Source of the DNA: Erinaceus europaeus
Lineage: Eukaryota; Chordata; Mammalia; Eulipotyphla; Erinaceidae
Direction of reading: 5' to 3'
DNA length: 64,000 nt
Assembly (NCBI RefSeq): GCF_950295315.1
Contig: NC_080171.1
Coordinates: forward strand, 94,148,470 to 94,212,469
This document shows, one piece after another, positions 1 to 11,624 of the stretch. Numbering within the stretch: position 1 is the stretch's first letter; each line of letters begins with the position of its first letter. The translations under genes and the position numbers were made by a program. The notes under the pieces were generated by a model that was not told the DNA's origin, did not search any database, and worked only from the letters and a program-made list of their open reading frames with translations.

Positions 1-206
1 TAATGAATTATTTAATTATCTAATTAAGGAACTTAATTATTAATATACATAAACATTAAAATGAATTGATACCTAATAGTATATTAAAACTAAGTTCTAT
101 TTATTTTAAGGATTCTAAGAACTGACTGCAAATTCTAAAGTTTACATAGGTAGCAAACTTTCTTCATGTACATGAACTGAGTTTTTTCCTTAAAAAAATG
201 TTGTGT

Positions 207-418
207 AGGGGCCAGGTGGTGGTGCACCTGGTTGAGTGTACATGTTACAATGTTCAAGGGCCCAGGTTCAAGCCCCTGGTTCCCACCTGCAAGAGGAAAG
301 CTTTGTGAGTGGTGAAGCAGTGCTGCAGGTGTCTCTCTAGTCTCTCTCCCTCCCTACCACCTCCTTCCCTCTTGATTTCTGTTGTCTATATCTAATAAAT
401 AAAGAAAGATAAAACAAA
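207..418 (+). repeat. tRNA-derived SINE, type A
   Basis: Begins GGGGCCAGGTGGTGGTGCAC, has a B-box-like GGTTCAAGC, a CTCTCTCCCTCCCT-rich second half and an AATAAATAAAG tail. Imperfect direct repeats (AAAAAAATGTTGTGTA-like) flank it. The same consensus recurs about ten times in the window, and I recognise it as a hedgehog SINE. Confidence 0.88.
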
Positions 419-710
419 AGAAACACAAATAAAAAAACGTTGCCTACATTTTATTTAAGCCATACTAAAAAACATGATTTGCTAACCATGCCAATTCAAA
501 ACTCAAATGGGGAAATGAAGATCTCCAAAGTGCTAAATAACTGAATTGCTACCAACACACATTCTGTTGATTTTCTATTATTCTATTACAATGACACTTA
601 GTTTAGCTTCTCACTAGCTTCACTGTAGAAACTCAACAAGTTTCTATTTTAAGATCACATACTCCCCTTAGACCCTAGACAATGTGTTTGCACTATGAAC
701 AGTTAGGAGG

Positions 711-755
<45 letters not shown>

Positions 756-758
756 TGC
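711..758. repeat. (GT)n microsatellite
   Basis: About 20 uninterrupted GT units grading into GCGCGTGCG, with a looser GTATGTATG tail. The surrounding 420-1105 is otherwise unremarkable AT-rich intergenic DNA. Confidence 0.97.
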
Positions 759-1107
759 GATTGATGTATGAGTGCATGTGTGTATGTATGTCAATGTGCT
801 GCAATAACTCTGAGTGTGAAAGATATTTTCTCTGATACTTCAGCAGCATCATATTAATTTAGTAGCTAATTTTTCTAGACTTTGAGCAAGAGTACATTAG
901 TATACCCACTAATGCTAAATTTTCTGAAGCAAATTGTACTAAAGGAGATTCCACTGAGTTGTTATTATTATCTATACATATTTAGGATGCTCTCTGACAA
1001 AAAAATATTAACCCACTTTTCTCAATCTCTGTATTTTTTCTGTTGCCACATCCTTTCTTGTTTTCTATAAACCTAAATGGTTGTCATTTTCAAGGTAACT
1101 TCATCAT

Positions 1108-1324
1108 AAGTAATCACCTTTTCTTCTTCTAGCGTTTGCCCTTCTTCTATAGCCAGTCAACAGCGCCAGGTTGAGCCTGATGTCTGCTTGTTGCTGGCTT
1201 TGAAAGTGACTGGGATCCATGTGGATTCAGTAGGCTAGGAAGGATCGTCAGTTTCCCCAATAAATGGGTACTCACGGGATGCACCACGAGAAGGTCGATC
1301 CAATGCATCCCAAGTAATCACCTT
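1108..1324 (-). other. About 190-bp insertion with target-site duplication, possible retrocopy
   Basis: The 13-mer AAGTAATCACCTT occurs at 1108-1120 and 1312-1324 and brackets a segment more GC-rich than its surroundings. On the minus strand the segment ends in a purine-rich AGAAGAAGAAAA, which could be a decayed poly(A) tail. The minus strand reads as a short broken peptide stretch interrupted by stops. I do not recognise the source gene, and it resembles none of the SINE families here. Confidence 0.5.
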
Positions 1325-1864
1325 AAAGTCAAGAACACAAATCAAAATTATTGCATAAGGAACTTTAATTACATTAAAGTAGGGTATTGATAGGTAGTAA
1401 ACAAATGACAAGTTTCCATTGGCAGGAAGGCACCTGCAACATATACACATGACAAATGATTCACTCTAGATTCTATGAAATCTGTATATAAGGCAATAAA
1501 TTAAAGAAAAAGTCTATAAGGAAGCAAGGGAAAATCATAATTGTGTATTTTGCAAGATAATATTTTGTATCATTAGAGATTATACTAGCTGTTCCAAGAG
1601 TCCAGTGTGGGTCTTCAAGTGGGTAAACGACATCTTCATGTGTTGATTCAGGGCACTGAGTTTAACCAACTCTTGGAGAATGCAGGTGATTTGTTTCCGG
1701 TCAATAGAAACACAGGCTTTAAAATTTTTTCTAGGATATACACACTCTCTTATACTTGGAGAATTTATCAGACATCTACACTTAGATTAGTAAAAATACT
1801 GCCTCTCAGTGACAACCTCACACTTGGAAATAATATCATAAAAATCTGATGACTTCTCCATCAG

Positions 1865-2785
1865 GAATAACACAACAGACCCCTTTGTCCCTGTAGGACC
1901 TTGCCCACAATGTGAATCAACAAAGGTAGAGACTGTTCCATTCTGCGAAGGGATGTTGGACAACAGACTCTACCTACTACCTGAGCAAGATGGGTCCCGA
2001 AATTAGTGCAACTGGAATGTTCCTAGCTGTGACCACAGAATGCGAGCTCAGACCTACAGGGATACAGAAGTTACATAGGCTCCTGTGCTGAATATGCACC
2101 CCAGATCAAATTGATGGGGTTTACAGTTAACAATATTTATATACTTTTCCCATAATTGAGAGATACTCTCTTCCCTGATCCAGCTTTCTAGTCCTTTTCA
2201 GCTATGACACCATCTCCTCAGACAATAACCTGGGTTCACTGGAATATTAGATGTCAGGCGCAGGCAAAATCTAGTAAAGTCATGGGCCCCTTGAAATAGA
2301 TCTAAAATAGACCTACTAGCTTTTTTCAAAACGAAGACCCCAAATCTTCATCTGAATATTCTTGCCTTTAGGTTCACCATTAGTCAACAATTAGTTCTGC
2401 TTTATATCTCAACTTTTTTTCAACTACCAGGTTCCAGATGATACTGTGATGCCAACCTGGCTTCCATGGCCAGACAACCCCACCATGCGTCCTGGAGCCC
2501 CCATCCCTAGAGCCCTGACTCACTAGGAAAAAAGAGAGACAGGCTGGGAGTTTGGATCGACCTGCCAATACCCATGTTCAGCAGGGAAGCAATTACAGAA
2601 GTCAGATCTTCCACCTTCTGCACCCTACAATGATCCTGAGTCCATACTCCCAGAAGGATAAAGAATAGGGAAGCTATCAAGGGAAGGGATTGGATAAGGA
2701 GTTCTGGGGGTGGGAGCTGTGTGGTAATGTATCCCTCTTACCCTATAGTCTTGTAAATATTTCCATTTTATGAAGAAATTTTTTT
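1865..2785 (+). mobile_element. Old LINE-1 3'UTR fragment
   Basis: Homologous over about 900 bp to 46010-46895. The last 400 bp match the younger LINE-1 3'UTR module (GCAATTACAGAAG, CCACCTTCTGCA, the GGTGGGAGC region), followed by an A/T tail. It is 5'-truncated and contains no ORF2 sequence. Confidence 0.8.
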
Positions 2786-3129
2786 TTAAATTTTTTAATT
2801 TGGTGACTGTCTAGTAATTTCTACCACAAATATGTCATAAGCATAGGGTAAAATACTTTAGCTTACAAATAATTAGGGAAATAGAAAGTAAAGCCACAGT
2901 GAGATAGAAAATCTATAGTATGTGTTTTGATAACAATTCAGTTATTTTATATTCACACAGTAAATAATAGTATTTAATTCTCATATGTTATAGCATTCTA
3001 TTCATGCTAATTCACTCAAATTAAGGCATCTTATCAGTACCAAATGTATTTAAGTGATTAACTGAAGAAGTCAATAGCAAAAACTCCCAGGCTCTGGTAA
3101 TGGAGACTTATTAATATCACTGGAAAAAA

Positions 3130-3570
3130 TAGGCTTTATTTCTGAGTCTTACTTTAGATTTACAGAAAAAAATTGTACAGAAAATTTCTATAAACTTCTC
3201 CCCTACCCATTTCCTCTTTGTAGACATCTTGCTTCAATTGTAGTACCTTTGTTATGACTGAACTAATGCTGACATATTAAATGAAGTCTGTAGTTTACTT
3301 TAGAGTTTATTCCTTGTGTAATATAGAATTTTTGGCAAATGCACAGTGATATACACACACTGTTACAACACCACAGAAAATACTTAAATACTTGCACTGC
3401 CCTCCAATTGCCTTTTCTCTACCTATTCACCCTTCTCCACCACCAGTAATTGCATGGTAACCATTTTCTTTTTATTCTTTCCACAATTTGCTTACTCCAA
3501 AATATCATGTAATTGGGATCATTCGGTGTACAATCTTTTTACAGTGTTTTTTTTTTTTTGGTAGGTACTA
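3130..3570 (-). repeat. Probable ancient LINE-1 fragment
   Basis: The wording of this stretch (ACAGAAAAAAATTGTACAG, then CTTCTCCCCTACCC) resembles old mammalian LINE-1 3' sequence in reverse orientation. It is very diverged and the call rests on pattern memory only. Confidence 0.35.
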
Positions 3571-3592
3571 CTACTATTAGAGAATAGTTTGA

Positions 3593-3757
3593 CACAGCCA
3601 AGGAGATAGTTTAGTTGGTAGAACTTGAGATTCACAAACCTGACACTGAATCCTGATGTCGCATGTAACTGAGTGGTGCTCTTGTCTTTTTCTTCCTCTC
3701 CCTCTTCCCCCCCTTTGTGTATGTGTGTGTCTAATATGAAATAAATAAAAAGAAAAA
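3593..3757 (+). repeat. tRNA-derived SINE, type D
   Basis: An A-box-like TAGTTGGTAGAACTTGAGAT is followed by a degenerate body, a TTTTTCTTCCTCTCCCTC tract and an AAATAAATAAAAAG tail. It belongs to the same family as copies at 14525, 15128 and 24770. Confidence 0.65.
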
Positions 3758-4760
3758 TAGAAGTTTATCAGTGAAAATTAAGTTCTATATGTGTATGCCT
3801 GCAATCCAGTAATTTTCCGTACATATAGTTTATAGGCTGTCATCCACATATGCGCTGGGTGATGTGCAAGTTTTATGAGTGGCATATTAGAAAACTTCTG
3901 AGAAAAACAAAATAGCCTTAAAAAGTAGAAAAGATAAGTGTATTTGGTCTCCCCACCAGAATATAGATAAATTTCACAAAGATAATAGTAGACAACAAAA
4001 ACAAAACCTGGAAGAATAAATATGGTGTTGTTCTGTTTACATGGAATTCTAGTGCATGGGAAAAATGAAGGATTAAAAGAAAAGTTTTAAGCTTTAAGTA
4101 AAATTAAAGGAATATTGAAAATATGAATAATAATGAGTACTTCCAAAAGTAGGGGAAGATACAATGAGGAGAAAACCAAGGAACTAAAATAATGTCAGTT
4201 TTATAGTATCTAATTATATTATATACTACTAAATAGTATTTTATTTACTACTATTTACAGTGTGGTGATATGTCATATACATACATATTCTTATATAGTA
4301 TATGCTATGTATAATCTTTTGTTTGTGTTATACATTTTAATTTAAATAGAATTATTAGCAAAAATTGGTAAAATATTGTTCTAGTTTGAGAAATAGGTAA
4401 GTGGTTTAAAGAACTTAGAGTTTGAACTTTCCATGCAATAGTTGGCATTCACCTCAACTGAATATTGTTAGTTTAATAAGATTCATTTAAAATGAATCTC
4501 TCTTAAAATGAAATACCTCTTTATACCAATTAATCAACATAAATGAAATAACAGGGCAGTGTTTTTTTTTTCACAGAATCATTATATAACTATGAAGTTA
4601 CTTATTTTTGCCTTGATTAGAGGCGGCTTCTCAACAAATAAATACCAATTGTACCATTATACATCATAATATAGGACACTGTATACTTGGGAACATGGAT
4701 GCAATCCTCGTTTGTAATTCATAGATTAAAATATACTAAAGTCTTGCCTGGGTTCGTTTC
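3758..4760. other. AT-rich intergenic DNA, no feature recognised
   Basis: No ORF of note, no recognisable repeat consensus and no strong regulatory pattern was found. There are short ATATAC runs near 4260-4310. Confidence 0.6.
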
Positions 4761-4764
4761 TTTT

Positions 4765-5280
4765 TTTTATTTATAAAAAAGAAACACTGACAAAACCATA
4801 GGGTAAGAGGGGTACAACTCCACACAATTCCCACCACCAGAACTCCGGATCCCATCCCCTCCCTTGATGACTTTCCTATTCTTTAACCCTCTGGGGGTAT
4901 GGACCCAAGGTCATTGTGGGTTGCAGAAGGTGGAAGGTCTGGCTTCTGTAATTCCTTCCCCGCTGAAAATGGGTGTTAACAGGTCGATCTATACTCCCAG
5001 CCTGCCTCTCGCTTTTTCTAGTGGGGTAGGGTTCTGGGGAATCAAAGCTCCAGGACACATTGGTGGGGTTGTCTGTCCAGGGAAGTCTGGTTGGCATCAT
5101 GCTAGCATCTGGAACCTGGTGGCTGAAAAGAAAGTTAACATACAAAGCCAAACAAATTGTTAATTAATCATGAACCTAAAGGCTGGACTATTGCAGATGA
5201 AGAGTTGGGGGGGGTCTTCATTTTGTAGGTAGCTAGTAGGCCTATTTTAATTATATTCCAAAGGGCTTGTGACTATATTA
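4765..5280 (-). mobile_element. LINE-1 3'UTR fragment, 5'-truncated
   Basis: A poly(T) run at the left is the reversed tail. It is followed by the 3'UTR module in reverse (CAAAACCATAGGGTAAGAGG, CACAATTCCCACCACCAG, GGTTGCAGAAGGTGGAAGG). Open frames of 91 and 99 codons on the two strands are by-products of the repeat. Confidence 0.85.
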
Positions 5281-5397
5281 GTTTTTTTAAATTTTTATTC
5301 TTGACATTCTTACTAACCATTCTGTTGCCACATGTCTTGAGAGGTAGAACATCTTAACAGAATTGAGTGATCACTTATCATCACATTTTTAAAATTT

Positions 5398-5542
5398 TTT
5401 TAAAGATTTTATTTATTTGAAAGATAGGAGAGAGATAAAGAACCAGACATCACTCTTGTACATGTGCTTCCAGGGATTGAACTCAGGACCTCATGCTTGA
5501 GAGTCCAATGCTTTATCCACTGTGCCACCTCCTGGACCACTC
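5398..5542 (-). repeat. tRNA-derived SINE, type C
   Basis: In reverse it reads as a tRNA-like head (GTGGCACAGTGGATAAAGCA) with B box GAGTTCAATCCC and an AATAAATAAAATC tail. It is related to copies at 14968, 21160, 23890 and 34340. Confidence 0.75.
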
Positions 5543-5870
5543 ATCATCACATCTTCAGTTGGAAAGTGACTTGTAAACTTCTCTCACTACTATGCCCCAT
5601 GCTGAAATGACAGAATCACAAGTCTGAGTTTTCCACCAGTGGGTTATCCTGCCAGGACCATTTTCCCAGACTTTTTAAAGAAAGCCATCACAACTGAATT
5701 TATGACCTGACCCCCTCAAACTCATGAATAAAGTAGCATGATATGCTTATCATGTTACTGTCTGTATACCAACATAACAAAGGAACAATATTTGTATGGT
5801 TGAAAGCAATAGAAACCAGTGGAGTAAATCAGAAGAATTTTTGATTAATGTCATTCACAAAATTTTTCAA

Positions 5871-6392
5871 ATATAAATTGGATAACACAAACAAAATAAA
5901 TAAAAATTAAAAAAAATAAAACACTTCCTCTCCACTATTCCAAGCTTTGCGTCCATGATTGCTCAACAATTTGTTTGGCTTTGTATGTCAACTCTCTTTT
6001 CAGCCACCAGGTTCCAGATGCCATCAGGATGCTGGCCAGGCTTACCTGGACTGAAGACCCCACCAATGGTCCTGGAGCTCTGCTTCCCCAGAGACCCACC
6101 CTACTAGGGAAAGAGAGAGGCAGACTGGGAGTATGGACTGACCAGTCAACTCCCATGTTCAGCGGGGAAGCAATTACAGAAGCCAGACCTTCCACCTTCT
6201 GCAACCCACAATGACTCTGGGTCCATGCTCCCAGAGGGATAGAGAATGGGAAAGCTATCAGGGGAGGGGATGGGATATGGATATTGGGTGGTGGGAATTG
6301 TGTGGAGTTGTACCCCTCCTACCCTATGGTTTTGATAATTTATCCTTTCTTAAATAAAAAATAAATTTAAAAAATATATATAAATTGGATAA
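5871..6392 (+). mobile_element. LINE-1 3'UTR insertion with 15-bp target-site duplication
   Basis: ATATAAATTGGATAA occurs at 5871-5885 and 6378-6392. Between them lies the 3'UTR module from about 5928, ending in a TAAATAAAAAATAAATTTAAA tail. An extra A-rich stretch (about 5886-5927) sits between the left repeat and the LINE-1 5' junction and is not explained by the LINE-1 itself. Confidence 0.88.
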
Positions 6393-6469
6393 TACAAGTA
6401 AAATTATTAAAGTATAAAATAATATTTTTGCTCAGTTGATATGAAAAATTGTGTGATGTATAGGTGCTG

Positions 6470-6562
6470 AACAACTATAATAACTAAATAAATTATCTAA
6501 TAAATTAAATAAATTTAAATAATTAATAAATAAAATAATAAATAATAAAATTAATAAATAAG
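6470..6562. repeat. AT-rich low-complexity (AATAAAT)n
   Basis: Almost pure A/T with irregular AATAAATAAT units. No other structure is visible. Confidence 0.85.
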
Positions 6563-6809
6563 TTGTAAAAATGATTTCTAATTGATGAAATTAAAAGAAG
6601 TATAATAACTAAGAAACTGAAACCATGGCATTATAAAAACGTGTTTACAGAACAGGGGTTATCACATAAAAAGAAAGAGTTGGTTTATTTTTTTTAGAAA
6701 GGACTTTTGTACAGGCATGTTTTAAGTAAACCGTTTCCATGGTTTATTCTAAAATAAAGAAAGCTAACCAGAGAGAAAACCATATTCAAGTAAAATAGTG
6801 AAAAAGGCC

Positions 6810-7312
6810 ACATCAAAATTAGTGAAGTCATAGGTCCCTTGGAATATACCTAAAATAGATCTACTAGCCTTTTCCAAAATGGAGAGCTCATCTGCTGAAT
6901 TCTTGCCTGTAGGTTTCTGTTTACTAAACAATTTGTTCTGCTTTATATCTTAATGTTTTTTCAGTCACCACGTGGCAGATGCTACCATGATGCCATCATG
7001 ACTATCCTAGGCAAACAATCTCACCAATGTGTCCTGGTGGGGACCTCTCCAAAGCCCTGCACCAGTAGGGAAAGATAGAAACAGGCTAGAGGTATGGATC
7101 AACCTGTCAATGCCCAAGTCCAGCGGGGAAGCCATTAGAAAAGTCAGACCACCCACCAACTATACCCCGTAATGATCTTGGGTCCAAAGTCCCAGAGGTA
7201 TAAAGAATATGAAAACTTCAGGGAGGGGATGGGACACAGAACTCAGGTGATGGGAATTGTATTCCTCTTATGCAACAGACTTGTCAATCATTATTAAATC
7301 AATAATAAAAAA
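6810..7312 (+). mobile_element. Old LINE-1 3'UTR fragment
   Basis: Matches the 3' half of the 1865-2785 family (GTCATAGGTCCCTTGGAATA, CTACTAGCCTTTTCCAAAATG, GCGGGGAAGCCATTAG) and ends in AATAATAAAAAAAG. It is more diverged than the young 3'UTR copies. Confidence 0.78.
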
Positions 7313-7401
7313 AGAAACAATATTCAGGGAGAAAATAATATATTACATGCACAGGATAAAGCACATCTTATATTTAATACACAGATAAACAACATTCATC
7401 T

Positions 7402-7870
7402 TTGTTGTGACCACAACAGGAGTTTGGGACTATTAGCATACAAATGACATCAGCCTGAGGCGGGACACACAGAGAATGGGATGTATAAAAGCACGGGACT
7501 TGGAGCAGCTGGCTCTCTTTGGCTGCTGCTTCTTCTGGTCAGAAGCATCTCAGCTGAGGTGCTCCAGGTATCCGCCATGGCTACTTCTCCTGGGAATGAG
7601 CACGTGTGACTCTGCTAGCTAGTAAACTTTTAGACTCCTCTACAGCCATGAACAAGCTATACCTCAGCCGATAATTGTTTATCTTATGGAACTAAACTTT
7701 TGACAACTATATTCAGACTTTATGGACCTAGTGTACACTTAACCCCTGATGATAATTGCTTATTTTGCCTTTTACCTGTTTCACCCTAATAAGCCTTGTA
7801 TTGTTCAAACCCGTTCCCAAATCCCCACTGTGAATCCTTTTATGAGTCGAAGCCCTAAAGCTAAGCCCGC
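7402..7870 (+). mobile_element. Candidate solo LTR with TATA box
   Basis: Begins TGTTGTGACC, has TATAAAAGCACGGG at 7482-7495 and a pyrimidine-rich CTCTTTGGCTGCTGCTTC stretch where an R region would lie. It fits the layout of an endogenous-retrovirus LTR in plus orientation. No internal retroviral sequence is attached and the ends are uncertain. It lies directly beside the 3' end of the gene at 7892. Confidence 0.4.
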
Positions 7871-7891
7871 TTTTAAGTTACAATGCATCTT

Positions 7892-8923
7892 TTAAGTTAC
7901 AATACATCTTGTTGAAAATCTCCCTTTACACAGTACATTTCCCAGAGCTCCTTTCATATCCTGATTCCTCAGACTATAGATAAAGGGATTTAGCATGGGA
8001 GTGACCAAAGTGTATAATAAGGCCACAATGACATTCTTGTTATTGGAATTATTGGATGAAGGGAAAAAGTACAGTCCAATAATGGATCCATAGTACAAAG
8101 AAACCACAGTGAGGTGAGAGCCACATGTGGACAAGGCTTTCAAGATTCCCTTGAAGGAGAGGACCCTCAGAATAGAGGCACCAATGTGACCATAAGAGAC
8201 CAAGATGCAGATGAAGGGCACAGTAATGACCACCACACCTGCAGTGAAAATAAGCAACTCATTGACTGTGGTATCTGAGCTGGACAGCTTAAGTAAGGTA
8301 GAAAGGTCACAAAAGAAATGGGGAACAATGTTGTCTCCATAGAAAGAGAGACGGGCCAAGAAGAGAGTGTGCAAAAGTGCAACTGCAGCAGAAAAAACCC
8401 AGGACACAGTTACTAGCAGGAAACAGAGGCTCTGATTCATGATGGTGGTGTAGTGAAGAGGCTGACAAATAGCCACATACCTGTCATAAGCCATGGAGGT
8501 AAGAAGGAGGCTGTCAAAATCACCAAACAATAAAAAAAAATACACCTGGGAAATGCACCCAGCATATGAGATGGATTGACTCTGTGTCTGCATGTTGAAG
8601 AGCATCTTTGGGGCTGTGACTGATGAGAATGAGATGTCAGTGAGGGCTAAGTGGCTGAGGAAGAAGTACATGGGGGTGTGGAGACGAGAGTCCAGCCGGA
8701 TGAGCAGGATGATGAGCAGGTTCCCCAGCACTGTGGTCAAGTACAAGATCAGGAACAGAATATAATAGATCCCTGGCTTCTCTGTCCACATTGGCAGTCC
8801 CAGCAGGAGAAACTTAGACACATCGCTCTGATTTTCCCTTCTAGTGGCCTTTTCTTTAGTTAGAGATAAAAATGATAATGTAAAAGTAAGATAAATCATT
8901 TTGACTTGCACATTCCAAAACAC
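7892..8923 (-). CDS. Olfactory receptor, family 1, OR1J-like; start codon lost or shifted
   Basis: Seven-transmembrane odorant receptor of the olfactory cilium, expected to couple to G-olf. The open frame has 343 codons. The part aligned with its paralogues starts at codon 27 (TRRENQSD, glycosylation site N31). It carries [17 protein letters not shown] at the end of TM3, [16 protein letters not shown] and [12 protein letters not shown] in TM7. The paralogues have ATG where this gene has ACT (8843-8845). The only in-frame upstream ATGs (8921-8923 and 8897-8899) lie beyond a splice-acceptor-like AG at 8854-8855, so they may be intronic. The next ATG (codon 45) would remove the glycosylated N-terminus. 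The C-terminus runs four residues past the paralogue stop (CIVT). PST in the RVPSTKG motif is LSF here. It is either a recent pseudogene or uses a hydrophobic N-terminal extension. Subfamily assignment is from memory of human OR1J proteins. Confidence 0.85.
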   Translation of the reverse strand: MFWNVQVKMIYLTFTLSFLSLTKEKATRRENQSDVSKFLLLGLPMWTEKPGIYYILFLILYLTTVLGNLLIILLIRLDSRLHTPMYFFLSHLALTDISFSSVTAPKMLFNMQTQSQSISYAGCISQVYFFLLFGDFDSLLLTSMAYDRYVAICQPLHYTTIMNQSLCFLLVTVSWVFSAAVALLHTLFLARLSFYGDNIVPHFFCDLSTLLKLSSSDTTVNELLIFTAGVVVITVPFICILVSYGHIGASILRVLSFKGILKALSTCGSHLTVVSLYYGSIIGLYFFPSSNNSNNKNVIVALLYTLVTPMLNPFIYSLRNQDMKGALGNVLCKGRFSTRCIVT

Positions 8924-10285
8924 GCTTAATTTTTTTTTTGTCTCATCTATTTTTTGACTTTAACTTGATAATTTATGTTTTGCCCAATTTTTGGGGGGGT
9001 TGGCAATTGTTTGTCATCAGAATATTATGTATCCACTTAGAAATAGTACATCTCTGGGAAATCTTAAAATATCGGTATGATGATAGGATCAGACAAGGTG
9101 CTTGTGACAGAAGTCTGAATTAGGAAACTAGGTTACAATAATATATCAAGACTAGCTATGGAACTATTAGAATCCCCCGCAGATTGGCCAATTGGCCCCT
9201 CTTTACCCTTACATTCCCTCTCACACATATACTAACTTTTGCTTTATTTCATTGATATAAATCAGCCCACAGAAAACATTGGATCATCCAGAAATCAGGA
9301 CTAGCAGACTTGGTGGAAATAGCTTGTGCAAATACTTAATGTAAGGCCCTTTAAAAACAAGAATCTTTGTTAATATTATTAAAGATCTAATGACATATTT
9401 TTAACATAGGCACCAATTCATCCTTTAAATTAATTCCTTCTTAGTCCTCAACATTTTCAGTTAATTATTTGTAAAAGAATTTTCATAAAATATGGGAAGT
9501 AGGGAGTCTGTGTCTTTTCTGATTTCCACTATGTGCTCATTTTTAGATGGATCACTTTTATTGAAGTTCTCAGAACACTGATATTTTAAGTTACATCAAC
9601 AATTGGCAAGAAAACTATTTTCAAATGTTTTTCCAGTATTACCAAATTATCGTCTCCTTTCCAGAGCCCTTTGATGAGTTTTTATGTTACTGATTTATAC
9701 CTAGTACCTGTATATGTTCTAAAGGTTCTAACTGGTAACACTACTAATATGCCTTTCTATTTTTACTTCAGAGCTATTTGTCATATATCTGGCCACAGAT
9801 ATATTTTTGTGAATACAGATATATTTTTGTGAATACTCACGAAAGGGAGAGTGTTATGCTCTGCCTACAATAGAAAGACTTACTCTACCTACAGTTATTT
9901 CTCTTTGATAGATTTAATATTGTGGCTCACTATAAGATATTTATCTTGTTTTTTAACCTAGAAAAATACATCATGTATGAATGAGGGTATCTGAACAACG
10001 TCTATATTTTATAGTTAATCACACTAAAAGTTACGTTATTATTTGCTAGTCATCACCATCTTAATTTAATGGTATAATGATACTACTAACTAGCTGTTTG
10101 GTAAACATATATAGGTTGTTTACAATATTTGCTTATTTTTGACAAAATCAGTAACATTGTTCCAATGTTATTTTTATATTAGAATTAATATAATAGACAA
10201 ATCCTTATAAATGATTTTGGAGGCTATAGACATTTATAATTTTGATATCTATATATTGTTAAGCTACTGGATCTAAGTTGGTGAG
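8924..10285. other. Gene 1 upstream DNA, no recognised repeat
   Basis: AT-rich unique-looking sequence 5' of the minus-strand receptor. It holds a perfect 20-bp tandem duplication (unit ACAGATATATTTTTGTGAAT, 9795-9814 and 9815-9834). No coding potential is visible. Confidence 0.6.
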
Positions 10286-10287
10286 GA

Positions 10288-10592
10288 AGTTTTTTTTTTT
10301 TTATTGCCTCCAGGGTTATCACTGGGGCTTGGTGCCTGCACTATGAATCCGCTGCTCCTGGAGGCTGTTCCTTCCTTTTTTTTTATTGCTGTTGTTATTA
10401 TTGTTATTGTTGTTGTTGGATAGGACAGAGAGAAATCGAGAGAGGAGGGGAAGATAGAGAGGGGGAGAGAAAGATAGACACCTACAGACCTGCTTCACTG
10501 CTTGTGAAGCAACTCCCCTGCAGGTGGAGAGCTTGCGCTTCACGCCATGCCATGTGCACTTAACCTGCTGCACAACCGCCCGGCCCCCAGGG
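10288..10592 (-). repeat. tRNA-derived SINE, type B
   Basis: In reverse orientation it shows the type B pattern: a poly(T) start, TTGCCTCCAGGGTTATCACT, GTTGTTATTATTGTTATTG runs, GGATAGGACAGAGAGAAAT and a tRNA-like end (GTTAAGTGCACATGGCATGG in reverse). The TTG runs are the (CAA/TAA)n tail. Confidence 0.88.
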
Positions 10593-10999
10593 AAGCCTGT
10601 TCTCATATTATTCAAATATTTGTACTATTTATGATTTGTAAAAATTATAAAAATAAGCATTTGCATTGAATGTTTAGAAAGGATACTGTTTTGAAGTTTG
10701 AGGATAAATGAAAACTCAGCATGGGAAAGTTATGAGAAAGGTGAATTATTTAGAAACTATACTATATAAAGTCTTTTCTGCTGTGATGGTAAGTTTAGGC
10801 TCAACTGTGCAATAGTCATGCATGTAAAGTTTTAAATATAGGGGTTAATGAAAAAAATTAGAGAAAATTATGCATACCAGGCATAAACTATAGCAGTGCA
10901 AATGTCAGCAGAAATCTTAGTAGAAATTCAAGTACAGATAAATAAATACCTGTTTCCATTTGAGCCACGGAGTAGTGAGGTACATAATAACCACCTGGG

Positions 11000-11570
11000 A
11001 TGAAATCTAGAAGAAGAGAAAAGAAGACAATTGATCAAGAAGAAAAAGTTGTTTTCCTATTGTCTCAAAAATTAGAGGTTCAACAAAAAGAAATCATTGT
11101 ATATGGTACAATTGAACTAGGACATAGTAACACACAGACTATAAGGCTACAAAAAGAGTTCAGTCTACTGTGGTTTCTACTTCTGCTCTGACATTGCCTT
11201 TTAATGATGAATGCATATACTTTCAGCTACAAGACATGGTCAGCTTCCTTCATTTCATAATAGAAGAATGAATATAATGACATAAGTGGAGTCTCTAAGA
11301 GTTTCACAGACTTTTTGCAGATGGAGATGAATTAATGGTTCAAAACCAAGCAAGATAGATTTAAAGATACACAGTTGTTTATAATTTCTGAGCAATATGT
11401 GTGGACATCAACTGTTCGAATTATAGAGAGGACCCAAGGGGCAAATTCTTCACTTCCATCTTCAAATTAGACACATACAGGAATAATTGCCTCCTGCTTC
11501 CGGCTCCCATGAGGGAAGAACTGTTTGTTGATACCAGGTAGCAGAAAGTTTATCCTTGGAAGAAACTCAT
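11000..11570 (-). promoter_or_regulatory. Conserved OR upstream block, copy 1, with O/E-like site
   Basis: Aligns with 19590-20110, including CAGCTACAAGACATGG, GAGCAATATGTGTGG and CAAATTAGACA segments, so it was duplicated together with the receptor. At 11504-11517, CTCCCATGAGGGAA reads on the gene strand as TTCCCTCATGGGAG, an EBF (O/E)-like palindrome. A homeodomain-like AATAATTG lies at 11482-11489. Both sit about 2.6 kb upstream of the coding region. O/E and Lhx2-type homeodomain sites are established features of OR promoters. That this is the promoter is inference. Confidence 0.55.
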
Positions 11571-11624
11571 ATTCTAAAGAAAATTTTATTATTATTTAAT
11601 TTTATTATTTAAAGATATTTTATT

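Noticed and set aside
207..418. Functional tRNA gene
   Set aside because: The A- and B-box-like motifs sit in SINE heads with pyrimidine tracts and AATAAA tails. No copy folds as a complete tRNA by eye.
8167..8382. 71-codon minus-strand frame inside the receptor gene
   Set aside because: Out-of-frame shadow of the receptor coding sequence. The same applies to plus-strand frames at 8651-8863 and 17826-18023 and minus-strand frames at 26578-26817 and 42211-42456.
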